A stretch of DNA of 64,000 nucleotides from Orobanche coerulescens (taxonomy: Eukaryota > Streptophyta > Magnoliopsida > Lamiales > Orobanchaceae), in assembly GCA_033398695.1 (NCBI GenBank), contig CM065814.1, positions 18,348,358 to 18,412,357 of the forward strand. The letters run 5' to 3'. Position numbers and translations under genes: made by a program. Shown here piece after piece: positions 11,972 to 22,563 of this stretch (position 1 is its first letter; the number at the start of each line of letters is the position of its first letter). The notes under the pieces are model-generated. The model was not told the DNA's origin, did no database searches, and saw only the letters and a list, made by a program, of their open reading frames with translations.

Positions 11972-14575
11972 TGTAATATTCGGATAATTGTTGAGTATTT
12001 TTATCTGTATTTGAACCTTGTATTATTCGACTTTGTGGTATCTATAATCGAAGTGTGATTTTTACATATTCGTATTCCAAACAGTCATGATCATATAAGG
12101 AAGAAGTTGCAATTTTATGCATGGAGCTACGTCATAACGTACACTAACTGATGAGCTTAACTTACGTTATGGACTGAGGATAGTGTACGCGATGAACGAA
12201 GCATAGCGTACATAATGTACAGTTATAAAGATAGGGTTGGTAGGCACATGGGCCACCTTGGGACGGGGACAATGATAAGATTCCCCGCATGGCCCGGACA
12301 ACTTTTTGAAAAAGCAAGTCAACAAGGATTAACATACGCTAAAGGACCGAGATAGCGTACGCTACTCATAGCTCATTACGTACATAAAAACCTACGTTAA
12401 GGAGGTCAGAAATTAGATAGTAGCTACTATCGGACGATAGCATGCACTAAATCTGTCATATAGCGTATGCTAAGGGCATAACATACGTAATATTGGGAGG
12501 CTAACGTACGTAACGATCTGAGTTTTATAAATAGGACATTACGCCATTTCATTCTTTCACTCATTTTATCCAAACCTTACCTCTCCCCAGAGCTTCCAAC
12601 CTTACAAAACTAGTATATTGGCCTCTCTACTTGGTTGTTGAAGAAGTAAGACATCTTGGATTGGTGCTCAAACTTCCGGTGTTGGATTCTACCGATTGCC
12701 TTGATGTTTTCTTCATATTAAGGTATGTTGATACAAAACTCAACCTTGAATTCGTGTTCTTAAGAATATTATGAACATGCTACTGAGATTATTTGATCCC
12801 ATGGATGACTTACTTGACCGAACACCATGTTTAAGGAAGTTGAAATGATTATGCTTAGGTTTACCATTGCTAAGAGCATTATAGTCCGAGCCTCGTTATG
12901 TTGAACAAGTAGGGAGAAGTTTTCTGAGATTGTAAACTTACATTGTATAATGTTTTCGAAATGATCAAGACTTGTTATTATCATCACCTAGAATCAAAGT
13001 ATTCAAGAAGATGAACTTTAGGAGTTTCACCAAGAACGTTTCGTATTTTCGTAAGAGGTGTTTGATTGGCTAAACTTCGATATATTCTTCGTTAGAATGG
13101 ATTGATAAGGATAATCGAATTGAACCTAGAACACAGTTATTTCATCTTCCTTGGAAATTGTGTTAGTATTTGTTTTATCATACCTTTGATACGAGTTATA
13201 TAAATGACCGAACCATGAATGAGGATTGAAGTATAGAACTATATCGGTTTGATGAATATCCTTGAAATCGTAGACACCAGCATTTGTACCTCAATGTGTT
13301 CATAAGCATAACGTACACTAAGTATCATGCTTTACGTACGTTATGGCATCAGGTGAGACGAGTCGCCTGATCGGAGAACCTTGTCAAATACAAGCTTAGC
13401 GTACGCTAGGCATAGGAGCTTGCGTATGCTAAGGCACAGACTTAACGTACGCTATGTTATCATGCTTTACGTACGTTATGGAATCAGGTGAGACAAGTTG
13501 CCTGATCAGAGAACCTTGTAAAATACAAGCTTAGAGTACGTTAGGCATAGGAGCTTGCGTACGCTAAGGCACGGACTTAACGTACATTATATTTAGTATA
13601 TAACGCCCGATATGAAGAGAATCAGACAGGATCCATAGTATCGGCAACTTCCGGCCATAGTTTAGGATGTTAGATGTTCGTACGTTTAAATTGCTATGTA
13701 ATGTTGAGTTGTCATTATTTTTTCTATTTGTTTAAGGTTCGAGGTTTGCGAACGATTATTCGAAGGAGCGACCTTCGAGTTTGTTGGATTCGTTGGAGTA
13801 TTTATCTCTTGCCACCTATATAAGGAAAGTACTTTAATTACAATTATTCGCATTGATGTCGATTATATTGATTGTTGTATTGTGTATATGTGTTGCGATT
13901 GTTTGTCCACCATGTGTTGGTCTGACGGGATCATCATGGGAATCTATAGCTGTGTGCGCTGGATCGTTGGACAGGTATTTCCACCATGCGTTGGTCCGAC
14001 GGGATCATTATGGGAATCTATAGCTATATGCGATGGATCGTTGGAATACCACGAGTATGTTGAGATTGATATGATATGTTGTACATTGTTACTGTTTCTC
14101 GTTGGAGAGACTTGTCGTGATTATTGTTGATACTGTTGATGTTATTATCCAGGGATTGTTGAATAAATCATTGTTGTATAATTATCGTACTTGTACTAGC
14201 ATCATTGTGCTAACCCCTTCGGGGGTGAACATTTGTTTTTGTTCAGGGTCCCGGAGAGCGGGAAAACAACCACTAGAGTTGCATGACGACGAGGGTGCAG
14301 AGTGATGTTATGGCCGGATTGCTTTGTCGTATGTTTGCGTTGTTTTCAATAATGTACTCGAGTACGCTGTCATTTGTGATGTTGGATTTGGTCATGTATT
14401 AATATTTACTATTTGACGTTTGTCCTTCGGTACTGTTTTCAGACTCGTGTTGTAATTTTTATGCTCCCGTTGTTTGTTGGTATTTTTATTGTCTTTTCAT
14501 TTCTTCTGCCTTGTAAATTCTTATGTAAAGGATTTACGGCGCTGTAATATTCCTGAATACATCGGGGGTGTTACA
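11972..14575 (+). repeat. Tekay-like 3' LTR
   Basis: This LTR starts TGTAATATTCGG and ends GGGTGTTACA (2,604 bp). It is collinear with the LTR at 4408-6993 and matches it closely, including the palindrome blocks and the 74-bp duplication (about 13909-14050). It keeps a clearer TATA box (TTTATAAATAGG, 12524-12535). Its right flank enters the truncated LTR of the host copia element at GCCAC. Confidence 0.92.
12135..12535 (+). promoter_or_regulatory. Phased palindromes and TATA box in 3' LTR
   Basis: Palindrome centres at 12140.5, 12163.5, 12186.5 and 12209.5 repeat the exact 23-bp spacing of the other LTR copy despite base substitutions in the palindromes. The last palindrome (TAACGTACGTAA, centre 12507.5) lies 18.5 bp upstream of TATAAATA at 12526. 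This gives the cleanest view of the presumed Pol II promoter of the family. Confidence 0.75.
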
Positions 14576-14676
14576 GCCACGGCCCGGAGTCCTGTGAGGG
14601 ATAGAGGATTTGATGAAAAAATTGTGTGCCGCGGCGTGCCCTGTTCCGGCCCTATATTTCGGAAATAACTCCTGCA
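14576..14676 (-). repeat. Truncated 3' LTR of Tork-like copia
   Basis: Read on the minus strand the LTR begins TGCAGGAGTTATTTCC at 14676, after the polypurine tract GGAAAGGGGGAGA (about 14679-14691). It matches the outer end of the LTR at 19520-19644 and stops at the Tekay insertion. Relative to the 5' LTR it has lost exactly 22 bp, one palindrome plus spacer, and retains a single GTGCCGCGGCGT. Confidence 0.88.
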
Positions 14677-14689
14677 AATCTCCCCCTTT

Positions 14690-16345
14690 CCGAAATATAA
14701 GAAGAGTTCGCCATCCCGGAGATCGAACAACATATATTTACCTTCTCTCTACTCAACGCCTTAGTTAACATATCGGAACCATTATCATCGGTGTGAACTT
14801 TATCAAGTTCAAACAAACCATCCTCCAATGCATCTCGAATCCAGTGATATGTTATATCGATATGTTTTGTCTCTTGTGAAAAGTCGCATTCTTCGCCAAA
14901 TGAATCGCACTCTGACTATCACAAAGAACCACATAACATCGTTGTCGGAAGCCTAGCTCTTGTAAACACATTTTCAACCATAAGAGCTCTTTACTCGCTT
15001 CCGCCGCCACAATATATTCGGCCTCCGTTGTTGACAAGGCAACACACTTTTGCAATCTCGATTGTCATGACACGGCTTCCCCTGCAAACGTCATCAAATA
15101 ATCGAATGTGGATTTTCAGTTATCTTCATTACCTGCCATATCCGAATCGGTATAACCAACAAGAATAGCTTTCCCATTTCCAAATGTGATCCCCAATTTG
15201 GAAGTACCCTGTAAATATCTAAATATCTACTTTACGGCTTCCCAATGCTTCTTTCCCGGATTCGATAGAAAACGGCTCACCACTCCAACGACATGAGAAA
15301 TGTGGGGCCTCGTACATACCATGGCATACATCAAACTCCCGACCACAGAGTCATAAGGAACTCTATCCATTTCCTCAATCTCTTCCTTCATCGTAGGGCA
15401 ATCCTTACTCGTCAATTTAAAATTGTTAGTAAGAGGCGAACTAACAACTTTAGCTTTATCTATTTTAAACTGCTTAAGCACCTTCTCGATGTACTGCTCC
15501 TGTGACATGTGCAATTTTTGGGCTACTCTATCCTGAGTGAATCTTATCCATAGAATCTGCTTAGCGGGCCCCAAGTCTTTCATTGCAAACTACTTATTCA
15601 ACTCTCTCTTTAAATTGGCAATCCTTTCGACATTCTTGCCAATGATCAACATGTCATACACATAAAGCAATAAGATGATGAAATCATCATCTCCAAATTT
15701 TTTAAAAAACACTCAATGGTCCAGGGTCGTCTTCCGATAGCCTTGCTCCCCCATAACTGACTCGAACTTTTTATACTATTGCCGTGGTGCTTGCTTCAAG
15801 CCATATAGACTCTTAGGGAGTCTACAAACATAATCCTCTTTTCTATTAACCTGAAACCCTTTAAGTTGCTTCATATATATCTCTTTATCGAGGTCTCCAT
15901 GAAGAAATGCCGTCTTGACATCCATTTTCTCAATCTCAAGCTCAAGACTAGCCGCTATACCAAGGACCAATCGAAACGATCATACCTTCACAACTAGAGA
16001 AAAAGTCTTGTCAAAATCAATGCCTTTCTTTTGACTAAAACCCTTGACTATGAGTCTAGCTTTGCATCCGGGCAATGAAGTATGCTCCTCCGACTTCACC
16101 TTATACCCCAATTTATTTCTAAAAGCTCTCTCGCCCTTCGACAACTTTACCAACTCGTATGTATTGTTCTCATGCAACAAACTCATCTCATATTGCATGA
16201 AATCCATCCACTCCTTCTTGTTCTCATCCTTCATAGCCTCCTCAAAATATTCGGGCTCTCCCTCGTCGGTGAATAAAACATACTCATCGGCCGAATAACG
16301 AGTGGAGGGATGACGGTCCCTCGTCGACCGTCTAAGTGGAACAAA
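14690..16345 (-). pseudogene. Broken copia RT and RNase H (Tork-like)
   Basis: The reverse transcriptase half of a copia pol. The RT start is near 16234 (KEWMDFMQYEMSLL), KMDVKTAFLHGDLDKEIYM near 15920, SLYGLKQAPRQ near 15790 and the palm box near 15660. The palm box reads YVYD instead of the catalytic YVDD (15653-15664), which should abolish polymerisation. RNase H follows (LSTTEAEYI near 15020, CDSQSAIHLAKN near 14920). Its tail, which includes LTKALSREK, continues in another frame after a frameshift at about 14860. Further stops lie near 16344, 15978, 15775, 15720 and 15590. Confidence 0.9.
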
Positions 16346-17889
16346 TTATGGTATGTTCGTCACGAGTATCTCGGGATGAACTCCATCGGTATCATCTTGT
16401 ACCAACTCATCATTATCACCGGCATCTTGTTGTTCATTGTTTTGGCCATCATCTCCACCGGGTGTGTCAACATGCTGTGGAGGAACGCGGTCCAAATCAA
16501 TAAGATCATAATCATGTTGTGGATCCGACTCTCCATTCTCAACATCCTTCATCATTTGATCTTCAACAAAAACAACATCTCTCGAACGAACAAGCTTCTT
16601 AGTCATCGGGTCATACAATCTATACCCGAACTCATCAAGAACATAGCCAATAAAATACATGGCTTCATCTTGGAATCAAGCTTCGACCACTCATCTTTCG
16701 GAATATGTACAAATGCTTTACATCCGAAAACCCGTACGTGGCGATATGAAATGTCTTTACCGCTCCACACTTTATCCGGGACGTCAAACTTCAAAGGAAG
16801 ACACGACGTCAAATTTATCACATGAACCGCCATGTTCAAAGCTTCTTCCCAAAATGACTTTGGTAATCCGGCATGTGAGAGAAAACATCGAGCTCTATTA
16901 ACCAAAGTCCGATTCATCCTCTCCGCCAAGCCATTAAGTTGTGGAGTCTCCAGTGGCATCTTTTGATGTCGGATCCCTTGCTCTCGACAATACTCATCAA
17001 AAGGCCCAGTGTATTCTCTACCATTATCCATCCGAATACACTTCAACTTCTTTCCGGTCTCTCTCTCCACCGAAGCATGAAACTGTTTAAAAACATCCAG
17101 AACTTGATCTTTGGTCTTTAAGGTGTATGCCCACACATTCCTCGAATGATCGTCGATGAATGTGACAAAGCATAGGCAACCACCAAGCGTCCTAGTCTTC
17201 ATAAGACCAAAAACATCGGCATGTATAAGATCAAGAATATTTTCCTTCCGTGAAGGGGTATGGATCTAAAAAGTGACTCTCCTTTGCTTCCTAGTTATAC
17301 AGTGAGAGCACCTTTTAAGATGTACATCGTGAACCCCGGATAACACCTCTTTTTTTGACAATAGCGCCATCCCTTTCTCGCTCATGTGACCGAGCCTCTT
17401 ATGCCATAGCTTGGTCATGTCATTATCGTCCACTGTGTTCACGGCATTAATCATGACCTTTGGGTATGTCACGTAAAGTTTCCCTATATTCTCTCCTCTT
17501 CCGAAAATCAAGGAACCTCGAGTGAGTTTCCACACTCCCTTGCCAAAACCGCTACAATATCCATCATCATCGAGTAAGCCAACGAAAATCACATTTAGCT
17601 TCATATCCGAAACATGTTTCACATTATGAAAAACAAGGTCCACACCGTTGTCGAACCTCAAGTGTACGTCTCCTACTCCAACAATCTTAGATAACCCATC
17701 ATTACCCATCTTGACTATTCCATAGTCACTTGGAGTATAAGAGGAATAGAAATCCCTGCGTGATGTAACATCACACGTAGCTCCACTGTAGACCACCCAA
17801 CTCCACTCATCTCTGGCAAAGTTCACCATGTCATAATCGCGACATACAAGGAACTCCTCGGTAGTAGTATTTACTTCGGCTTTTTCACT
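16346..17889 (-). pseudogene. Broken copia protease and integrase (Tork-like)
   Basis: The aspartic protease is at the N-terminal end, with motif WVVYSGAT near 17785. The expected Asp is Tyr (TAC, 17788-17790), so the protease is dead. The GAG-pre-integrase zinc region (HKRLGHMSEKGM, then paired Cys) is near 17300-17400. The integrase core shows FIDDHSR, MDNGREY and GLAERMNRTL, which supply the second and third acidic residues of DDE; the first (HADVFG) is just upstream near 17227. A stop lies at about 17265 and a 1-nt frameshift at about 16650 before the linker GYRLYDPMTKKLVRSRDVVF. The stretch after that is acidic and leads into RT. Confidence 0.9.
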
Positions 17890-18660
17890 ACTCCCGCTCT
17901 CCTTCTTCTGAGTGTTCTCCCCGTCTTGGTGATTTTGCTTCTTTAGTTGTCGGCAAAATTTCTTCGTATGCCCTTTCTTACCACAATGGTAGCATTCAAT
18001 ATTGGCATACTTCCCTATAGAATTACTTCTTTGTGGCCCTCTATTACTCGGACCCTTGCTTTGACCTCTCCCCCGCCTTTCGGTAACAAGAACATCCGAC
18101 TGTGACGAAGATCCCTGTGACTTTCTTCAGACCTCCTCGTTCAGCATGTTCCCCTTTGCAAGTTCCATCGAAATGACACCATCAGGGGCAGAGTTAGACA
18201 ACAACGTACGAAACGTCTCCCAAGTATCCGACAAAGTGCCCAACAAGCACAAAGCTTGAACCTCCTCTTCGAATTTAATGCCCATTCCTGCAAGTTGATT
18301 AATGATGCCTTGGAATACATTCAAATGATCCGACAGAGGAGTCCCATCTCGATATTTTAGGTTCATCATTTGTTTAATGAGAAATAGCTTATTATTCCTC
18401 ATCTTCCGTGCATACAATTGCTCGAGCTTGTGCCATAATTCTCGAGCGTCCTTTTCTCCACTAATATAATTCAACACATTATCATCAACCCATTGTCGAA
18501 TATAGCCACACACTTGGTGATGCAAAATAGCCCAATCCGGGTTGTACTTGCCTTCTGGTTTGTCTTTTCTAAAGACCAGTAGATAATAATCCTTCACATA
18601 TAAAAGGTCTTCCATCTTGCCCTTCCATACATGGTAGTTCGAACCATTCAAATTCACCAT
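17890..18660 (-). pseudogene. Copia gag with zinc knuckle (Tork-like)
   Basis: I place the start at ATG 18660-18658, about 55 bp after the PBS, because the N terminus reads MVNLNGSNYHVWKGKMEDLL, which is typical of copia gag. The UBN2-type capsid domain follows (ELWHKLEQLYARK near 18430, LYARKMRNNKLFLIKQMM). A CCHC knuckle (CYHCGKKGHTKKFC) is encoded at about 17950-17996. The only clear break is a TGA near 18125 that fits CGA-to-TGA; the frame then stays open into the protease. Confidence 0.88.
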
Positions 18661-18716
18661 TCTACTTGTATTGGCTTCAATCTTATAATTGAGATAATAC
18701 AACCATGAAACAACGT

Positions 18717-18729
18717 GGCTCCGATACCA
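18717..18729 (-). other. Primer-binding site of Tork-like copia
   Basis: On the minus strand TGGTATCGGAGCC lies 3 bp after the LTR end (CCCAACA at 18733). It matches the complement of the initiator-Met tRNA 3' end with one difference. Confidence 0.85.
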
Positions 18730-18732
18730 CTT

Positions 18733-19644
18733 TGTTGGGTAAAATGACACAAAAACGTCACAACGAAAATGCGGAACCTCGTTTGACAAATTTCCCAATC
18801 TCAATTGTAACTTTGAGGTTACCAACAAGTAGAGTAAATCAAATACAAGTCGACAAGCAATACAAATGATATCAAAAACAATACACAACGAGACACAATT
18901 TTTAGCGTGTAAAACCCCTCAGACGAGAGTAAAAATCACGGGACCAAAGCAGCTTAAATCCACTATCACCAATTCACAATACATGATTCGTCCCTAATAC
19001 AAACTAGAGGTATACAACGATAATCTTCAAATACTTGGTAATAAATAATCTTCAAGTATTTGGAATACACAAAAACAACAACAAGATCGATAAATAAAAA
19101 CACCGTAAATAGCTTACACAAAAAGCTAACAAATTACCAGAACTTCCGGACTCAAAACCTCGATCTACTCCGGTGAAAAAATTTACCCAATCGCTACCAA
19201 GCTCTTGCCAAAATATCACACGATCCGATCGGTACAACTCTGGGAAGTCGAACAAGTATATCTCTCTATTTTTCTTCTCTCTTGTACCTCTATCTCTTGT
19301 GTATGAAGTCTCTCAAAATGATGTGAAGAAGTGAAGTAAACCGCATCAAAAACGCTGCTAAAAAGAACATCCTAGCTGAGTTGACTTCATGTGCCACGAC
19401 CCAGACAGTGTGTGCCGCGGCACACTCAAGAAAATGGCGGTTGAAGGCTCCCCGGGGGCTGAGGCACATAGGATGCATGCCACCGCGCGGAGTACAGCGT
19501 GGGAGGTAGAGTTTTCAGAGGGCCACGGCCCAGAGTCTAGTGAGGGATGGAGGATTTGATGAAAAAATTGTGTGCCGCGGCACACTCCCTCCTGTGCCGC
19601 GGCGCGCCCTGTTCCGGCCCTATATTCCAGAAATAATACCTACA
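18733..19644 (-). repeat. 5' LTR of Tork-like copia
   Basis: On the minus strand it runs from TGTAGGTATTATTTC (19644) to TTTTACCCAACA (18733), 912 bp. The outer end matches the 3' LTR remnant. The U3 part carries CpG palindromes. No convincing TATA box was seen. The ORFs in it are not genes. Confidence 0.88.
19391..19605 (-). promoter_or_regulatory. Paired GTGCCGCGGCAC palindromes in copia LTR
   Basis: Palindromes or close variants are centred at 19396.5 and 19417.5 (21 bp apart), 19525.5 (GGGCCACGGCCC), and 19577.5 and 19599.5 (22 bp apart). Their location in the LTR's upstream half suggests promoter or enhancer use, which is inference only. Confidence 0.6.
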
Positions 19645-19697
19645 GATACCCCAACCTATTTTTTTTCTTTCAAAACATTATACATTAATAATTTACT

Positions 19698-20318
19698 TTG
19701 GTAACTCTCAAGACAATTGCACCGGCGCGAGAGAAAATAGGTGTGGCGAGTGCTGGAGCTGGAGAAAGTTCTGGGGCCGAGGCTCCAGTGGACAATTCTA
19801 CATTTCCATCTGAGAATGATGTTAATTCTACAGGTGTTAATGATGTAGGGGCGGTGCAGGAGGCTGTTTCTGAGAAGCCGGAATTCGGGCCTTGGATGTT
19901 AATGAAGAGGAGTAAGAAGAAACCCATAAGCACGAAGGACAATGGAAAGCCTCAAAAAGTGAATCAATAGCAAAAACCACTATGGGAACTTGATATAAAT
20001 GTGCAACCTCCGAAGGCTATTGCTGAACCTATGCAAATCTTGCAGCATAAGACTGATGTACAGCTTCGAAATAAGTTTGATATTCTCGATAGCAATGCAA
20101 ATGCAAGTGTTAATATTGAGGAAACTAGTACATCTGTGCTACCCCCTAAGCACATAAGCAGGAAGGTTAATGTTGGACGCACTCGTGTGAGGCACGGTTA
20201 TGTAGTTCCAGGAGCGGTTCTAATGTCACCAGGTCACCCGTCATCAAATGAGATTATAGAAACTGAGATGTGCGATGTTCAAGACGGATCAACAGAAGAT
20301 GTGGACATGGTCCAGTAA
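19698..20318 (+). pseudogene. LINE ORF1 C-terminal part
   Basis: The encoded piece contains EFGPWMLMKRSKKK, a hallmark of the C-terminal part of plant L1 ORF1 (gag-like, RNA-binding) proteins, followed by a low-complexity tail with charged residues. A stop near 19968 breaks the frame, and a second open stretch (20001-20318) ends just before ORF2. The N-terminal half and zinc knuckle would lie upstream of the copia insertion. Confidence 0.7.
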
Positions 20319-20333
20319 GTATCCTTTGTCATA

Positions 20334-21372
20334 TTGTCTATGAATATGTCTCTCAAGATTATTTCCTGGAATGTTCGTGGTGTGTTGAAAGAAGGATTTA
20401 AATCCAATTTTGATCTTGTTTATAATATGCACAAATCGGATATTACGTTTTGTTGGAAACACATGCTAGTGTGGATGTTTCCAACAGGATTGGTAAGAGT
20501 TTGGGATTTTCAAACCATGTTTTCTGTTCTTGGAATGGAGCTTCTGATGGTATTTGGATGTTATTTGACAGGGTGAATTTTGATGTGGGGGTGTTGAGTT
20601 CTAGTGACCAATATATTCATGCTAAGATTCTTCAGCCTCGGTTAGCACCTTGGATCCTTTCGGGTGCTTATGTTCGTCCTACTGTGGAGGACAAAACACG
20701 GTTCTGGAAGGGGCTTTCAGTTTTTTCGCGCACTGTTTCTTACCCCTGGTGTGTCACAGGGGGTTTCAACAATATTTTGTTAATATCAAAAAAATAGAGG
20801 AAGACTTCCAGCTACTTTTTAGAGATGTCAGAGGTTTCTTAACGCTATTGACAGTTGTGATCTTTTTGATTTGGTTTTCTAGTGGCCAACGTTTACATGG
20901 TGCAATGAACGACGAGATGCATAACGTGTATGGGAAAGTTTGGATCACTCTGTTGTGAATTTGGTATGGAAGGAACTCTTTCCAAATGCTATTGTTATTA
21001 ATCTTCCCAGAACTTTCTCAGATCACAGCCCCATCCTGACTATGTGTGGGGGCTGGGTGGCGCGACCTGAAAGGCCATTCTATTTTGAAAATGCTTGGTT
21101 GGTGGGCTCTTGTTGTGATGAGGTCATGAAGAAAAACTGGAGTGACAGTGATTCCCTTCAAAATGCTATCTATGAACTGCCCAAAATTCTCAAATATTGG
21201 AATGATCAGTCTTTTGGGAATGTCTTCAGACTCAAATGACATCTTCTCGCAAGAATTAATGGTATTCATATTAGTTTGGCGGAGAAGGTGGTGACTGACA
21301 ATCTTCTTAATTTTTAGAGGAACATGATCGGTCTTCTTAATTCTACTTTGAAGCAAGAAGAGGAGATTTTTT
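20334..21372 (+). pseudogene. LINE ORF2 endonuclease, broken
   Basis: It begins MSMNMSLKIISWNVRG, the standard start of the plant L1 apurinic/apyrimidinic-type endonuclease. It continues in a second frame with ETHASVDVSNRIGKSLGF and AKILQPRLAPWIL. The GDFN catalytic motif reads GGFN (near 20757-20770), so the active-site Asp is lost, while SDHSPI (near 21020) is kept. Several frameshifts (about 20450, 20800, 20940) and stops (about 21237, 21315) occur. The region after the endonuclease (WNDQSFGNVF) leads to LKQEEEIFFERN, where RT should begin but does not. Confidence 0.82.
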
Positions 21373-22563
21373 TCGAGAGGAACAAGCTTAACAGGAATTT
21401 TAACTGGTCATCTGATCCAGAGAGGCGTGAGTTGCACTTAGTTGGTTGGGACATGGTGACTAAGCCGAAAGCTATGGGCGGTCTTGGTCTGAGGAGAAGC
21501 AGAGTTGTTAATATTGCAATTCTCACTAAAGAAGGCTGGAAGTTGTTGTCTGGGGAGAATAATATTTGGCTCTCAGTTTGCAAGTCAATGTAACTGAAAT
21601 GTATGAGTATTCAATAGTATATGCTCTGTGGTATCGAATCAAATGCCTTCAAGGTCCTTGTGAAGAGCTGCGCTAAACTTGAGGCCTATTTCGGGAGGCG
21701 TATCAGAGACGGACGAAGTGTATCTTTTTGGTTTGATAAACGGTTGGGTGTTGTATCACTTGCGGATGCTCATGGACATGATATTGATCCTACTGATATC
21801 GAGAAGAGGATGGCGGATTTTTGGACGCCGTCTGAGGGTTGGAGTTTGAAAGCGTTGACCACCCCTTTGTCTAACAGTCTTTGTACTAAAATCTTAAACT
21901 TCCCAATGCCGCTTTCAAGTTGGGGTAAAGATGCTCGGACTTTACTTGGTGCATGCAATGGTCAGTTTTCATGTAAAGCTACATATAGGGCTTTGACAAT
22001 GTAGCTCTAGTTTTTGCAAGCAGGTAGATGGAAGAAAATTTGGCATTTGACAATCCAATCAAAATTACGTTCATTCTTGTGGCTTTGCCAACACAACAGA
22101 CTTGCAACAAATGACCTACTTCATAGTCGAACTATTCTTGCTAATCCGAAGGGTGTTCGTTGCAGATTCCACTGTGAAATAGTGAAACATGTAGAGTGAA
22201 GGAGTATGTGGGCAAGCTTGTTGCTTCATTTCCAACGCCTTGCAGTGAGGATAGTTTGACAGCCCCCTTCCCCCTCTTTGTTTAAATTGAATACTGACGC
22301 TAGTCTTCTTATTGTGTCGGGGTCAGTTGCTGGAGGTGGTTTGATAAGGGATGATAAGGGTGCCTGGATTGGTGGCTTTTCACGAAAATTTATGATGTCT
22401 CCATCAACACTGCAGAACTTTTGGCTCTCCGCGATGGCCTGGGTTTTGCATGGGAACGGCGTCTGCCTAGAGTTGAGGTGGAACTAGATTCTGAAGTTAT
22501 TTTAAAATGTTTAGTAGCCCGGACACCAAGCATCCTTTGCATTTTCTTCTTGAAGATTGTAGG
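21373..22563 (+). pseudogene. LINE post-RT region and 5' half of RNase H
   Basis: Immediately after the endonuclease linker the sequence jumps to LNRNFNWSSD and HLVGWDMVTKPKAMGGLGLR, which lie after RT in plant L1 elements. Next come FGRRIRDGRSVSFWFDKRLG and the zf-RVT-like segment (WKKIWHLTIQSKLRSFLWL). RNase H then starts (FKLNTDASL near 22278, GGLIRDDKGAWIGGFSRK) and is interrupted at 22563. Frame breaks occur near 21592, 22003 and 22199. The RVT_1 domain itself, expected between about 21372 and 21390, is absent. Confidence 0.82.
22559..22563. repeat. Target site duplication GTAGG (left)
   Basis: GTAGG here and at 34049-34053 flanks the Angela-like copia element exactly. The RNase H frame of the LINE continues across the duplicated site. 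Confidence 0.9.

Larger units (their letters stand above)
1295..14575 (+). mobile_element. Tandem (recombinant) Tekay/Del-like Ty3 element
   Basis: The order is partial internal region 1 (pol, 1295-4372), LTR (4408-6993), PBS, complete internal region 2 (gag-pol, 7229-11936), LTR (11972-14575). One LTR serves both as 3' LTR of the first copy and 5' LTR of the second. This LTR-int-LTR-int-LTR form is the usual product of recombination between LTRs of two related elements. Assignment to Tekay/Del chromoviruses rests on the PR-RT-RH-IN order, the RT motifs, the C-terminal integrase tail with VKVQWSRHGVEEATW, the 2.6-kb LTRs and the initiator-Met-tRNA PBS. The right end abuts GCCAC (14576-14580), which matches GCCAC at 19522-19526 in the intact LTR of the host copia. 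That supports a 5-bp target duplication; the partner is left of the window. Confidence 0.88.
14576..19644 (-). mobile_element. Tork/Tnt1-like Ty1/copia element
   Basis: A minus-strand copia element with a complete 5' LTR (18733-19644), a PBS (18717-18729), gag, and PR-IN-RT-RNase H in copia order. Its 3' LTR is cut after about 100 bp by the Tekay complex. Lineage is judged from the short (0.9 kb) LTR and the pol sequence resemblance to Tnt1-type elements. The coding frame is largely continuous apart from about ten stops or frameshifts, so decay is moderate. The catalytic Asp of both PR and RT is changed to Tyr. It lies inside the 5' portion of the LINE. Confidence 0.9.
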
